DNA of 6,622 nucleotides. It comes from an uncultured beta proteobacterium. GTDB taxonomy: Bacteria; Pseudomonadota; Gammaproteobacteria; Burkholderiales; Rhodocyclaceae. Below are positions 6,613 through 6,622 of this stretch, in pieces. The notes under the pieces are model-generated. The model saw only the letters and a list, made by a program, of their open reading frames with translations. It searched no databases and had not been told where the DNA came from. Where the stretch lies: contig CAIWVX010000010.1 of the NCBI GenBank assembly GCA_903916205.1, forward strand, positions 1-6,622, in the 5' to 3' direction. The position numbers and the translations under genes are program-made. Each line of letters opens with the position of its first letter. The first letter of the stretch is position 1.

Positions 6613-6622
6613 AATCGGCGGA

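Larger units (their letters stand above)
6232..6622. other. 391-base structured non-coding tail
   Basis: No frame on either strand here looks like a real gene. The longest open stretches cross the 15-bp tandem repeat, whose period is a multiple of three and so keeps frames open artificially. They encode low-complexity GKKAL (+) or VLFYP (−) repeats, lack a proper start and ribosome site, and resemble no family I know. The region is AT-richer than the genes, especially after 6360. It contains the hairpins and repeats listed separately. No canonical stem-plus-T-run terminator for tex was seen. Confidence 0.7.

Noticed and set aside
1..6622. CRISPR array, tRNA or rRNA genes
   Set aside because: The only regular repeat has 15-bp units with no spacers, which excludes CRISPR. 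No cloverleaf or rRNA-like sequence was noticed, although no dedicated search could be run.

Overview
The window is a chromosomal housekeeping block from a Gram-negative proteobacterium. The gene order lptD–surA–pdxA–rsmA is the conserved outer-membrane biogenesis/vitamin B6/ribosome-maturation cluster. The protein sequences and the lack of apaG/apaH after rsmA look more betaproteobacterial than enterobacterial. That placement, perhaps near the Nitrosomonadales or Gallionellaceae, is an inference from general resemblance and was not tested by a search.

Layout, all on the + strand. 1–651 is the 3' part of lptD, the outer-membrane LPS translocon. 664–1971 is surA, the periplasmic chaperone that folds outer-membrane proteins including LptD. 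1974–2966 is pdxA, for pyridoxal phosphate synthesis. 3011–3781 is rsmA, the 16S rRNA dimethyladenosine methyltransferase. The first three genes are packed with gaps of 12 and 2 bases and must be co-transcribed. rsmA follows after 44 bases, and that gap holds a 10-codon open frame with a better ribosome site than rsmA itself; it ends across the rsmA start. After 134 bases containing a possible extended -10 promoter comes tex (3916–6231), a full-length S1-domain RNA-binding transcription accessory protein that is probably transcribed separately.

The last 391 bases (6232–6622) hold no convincing gene but are rich in structure. They contain a REP-like GC hairpin just after tex, a 7-bp inverted repeat, a set of mutually exclusive stems at 6347–6391, a perfect-to-near-perfect 15-bp tandem repeat (five units, 6470–6544), and three copies of a TTGTCCG word, the last two 24 bases apart, that may mark the end of an insertion sequence running out of the window. 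This tail is the only accessory-like part.

I found no previously undescribed multi-gene system. The most useful leads are the short coupled ORF before rsmA, the tandem repeat with the TTGTCCG cluster, and two residue-level oddities: a single C-terminal cysteine in LptD and a Trp-to-Arg change at the first parvulin domain of SurA.
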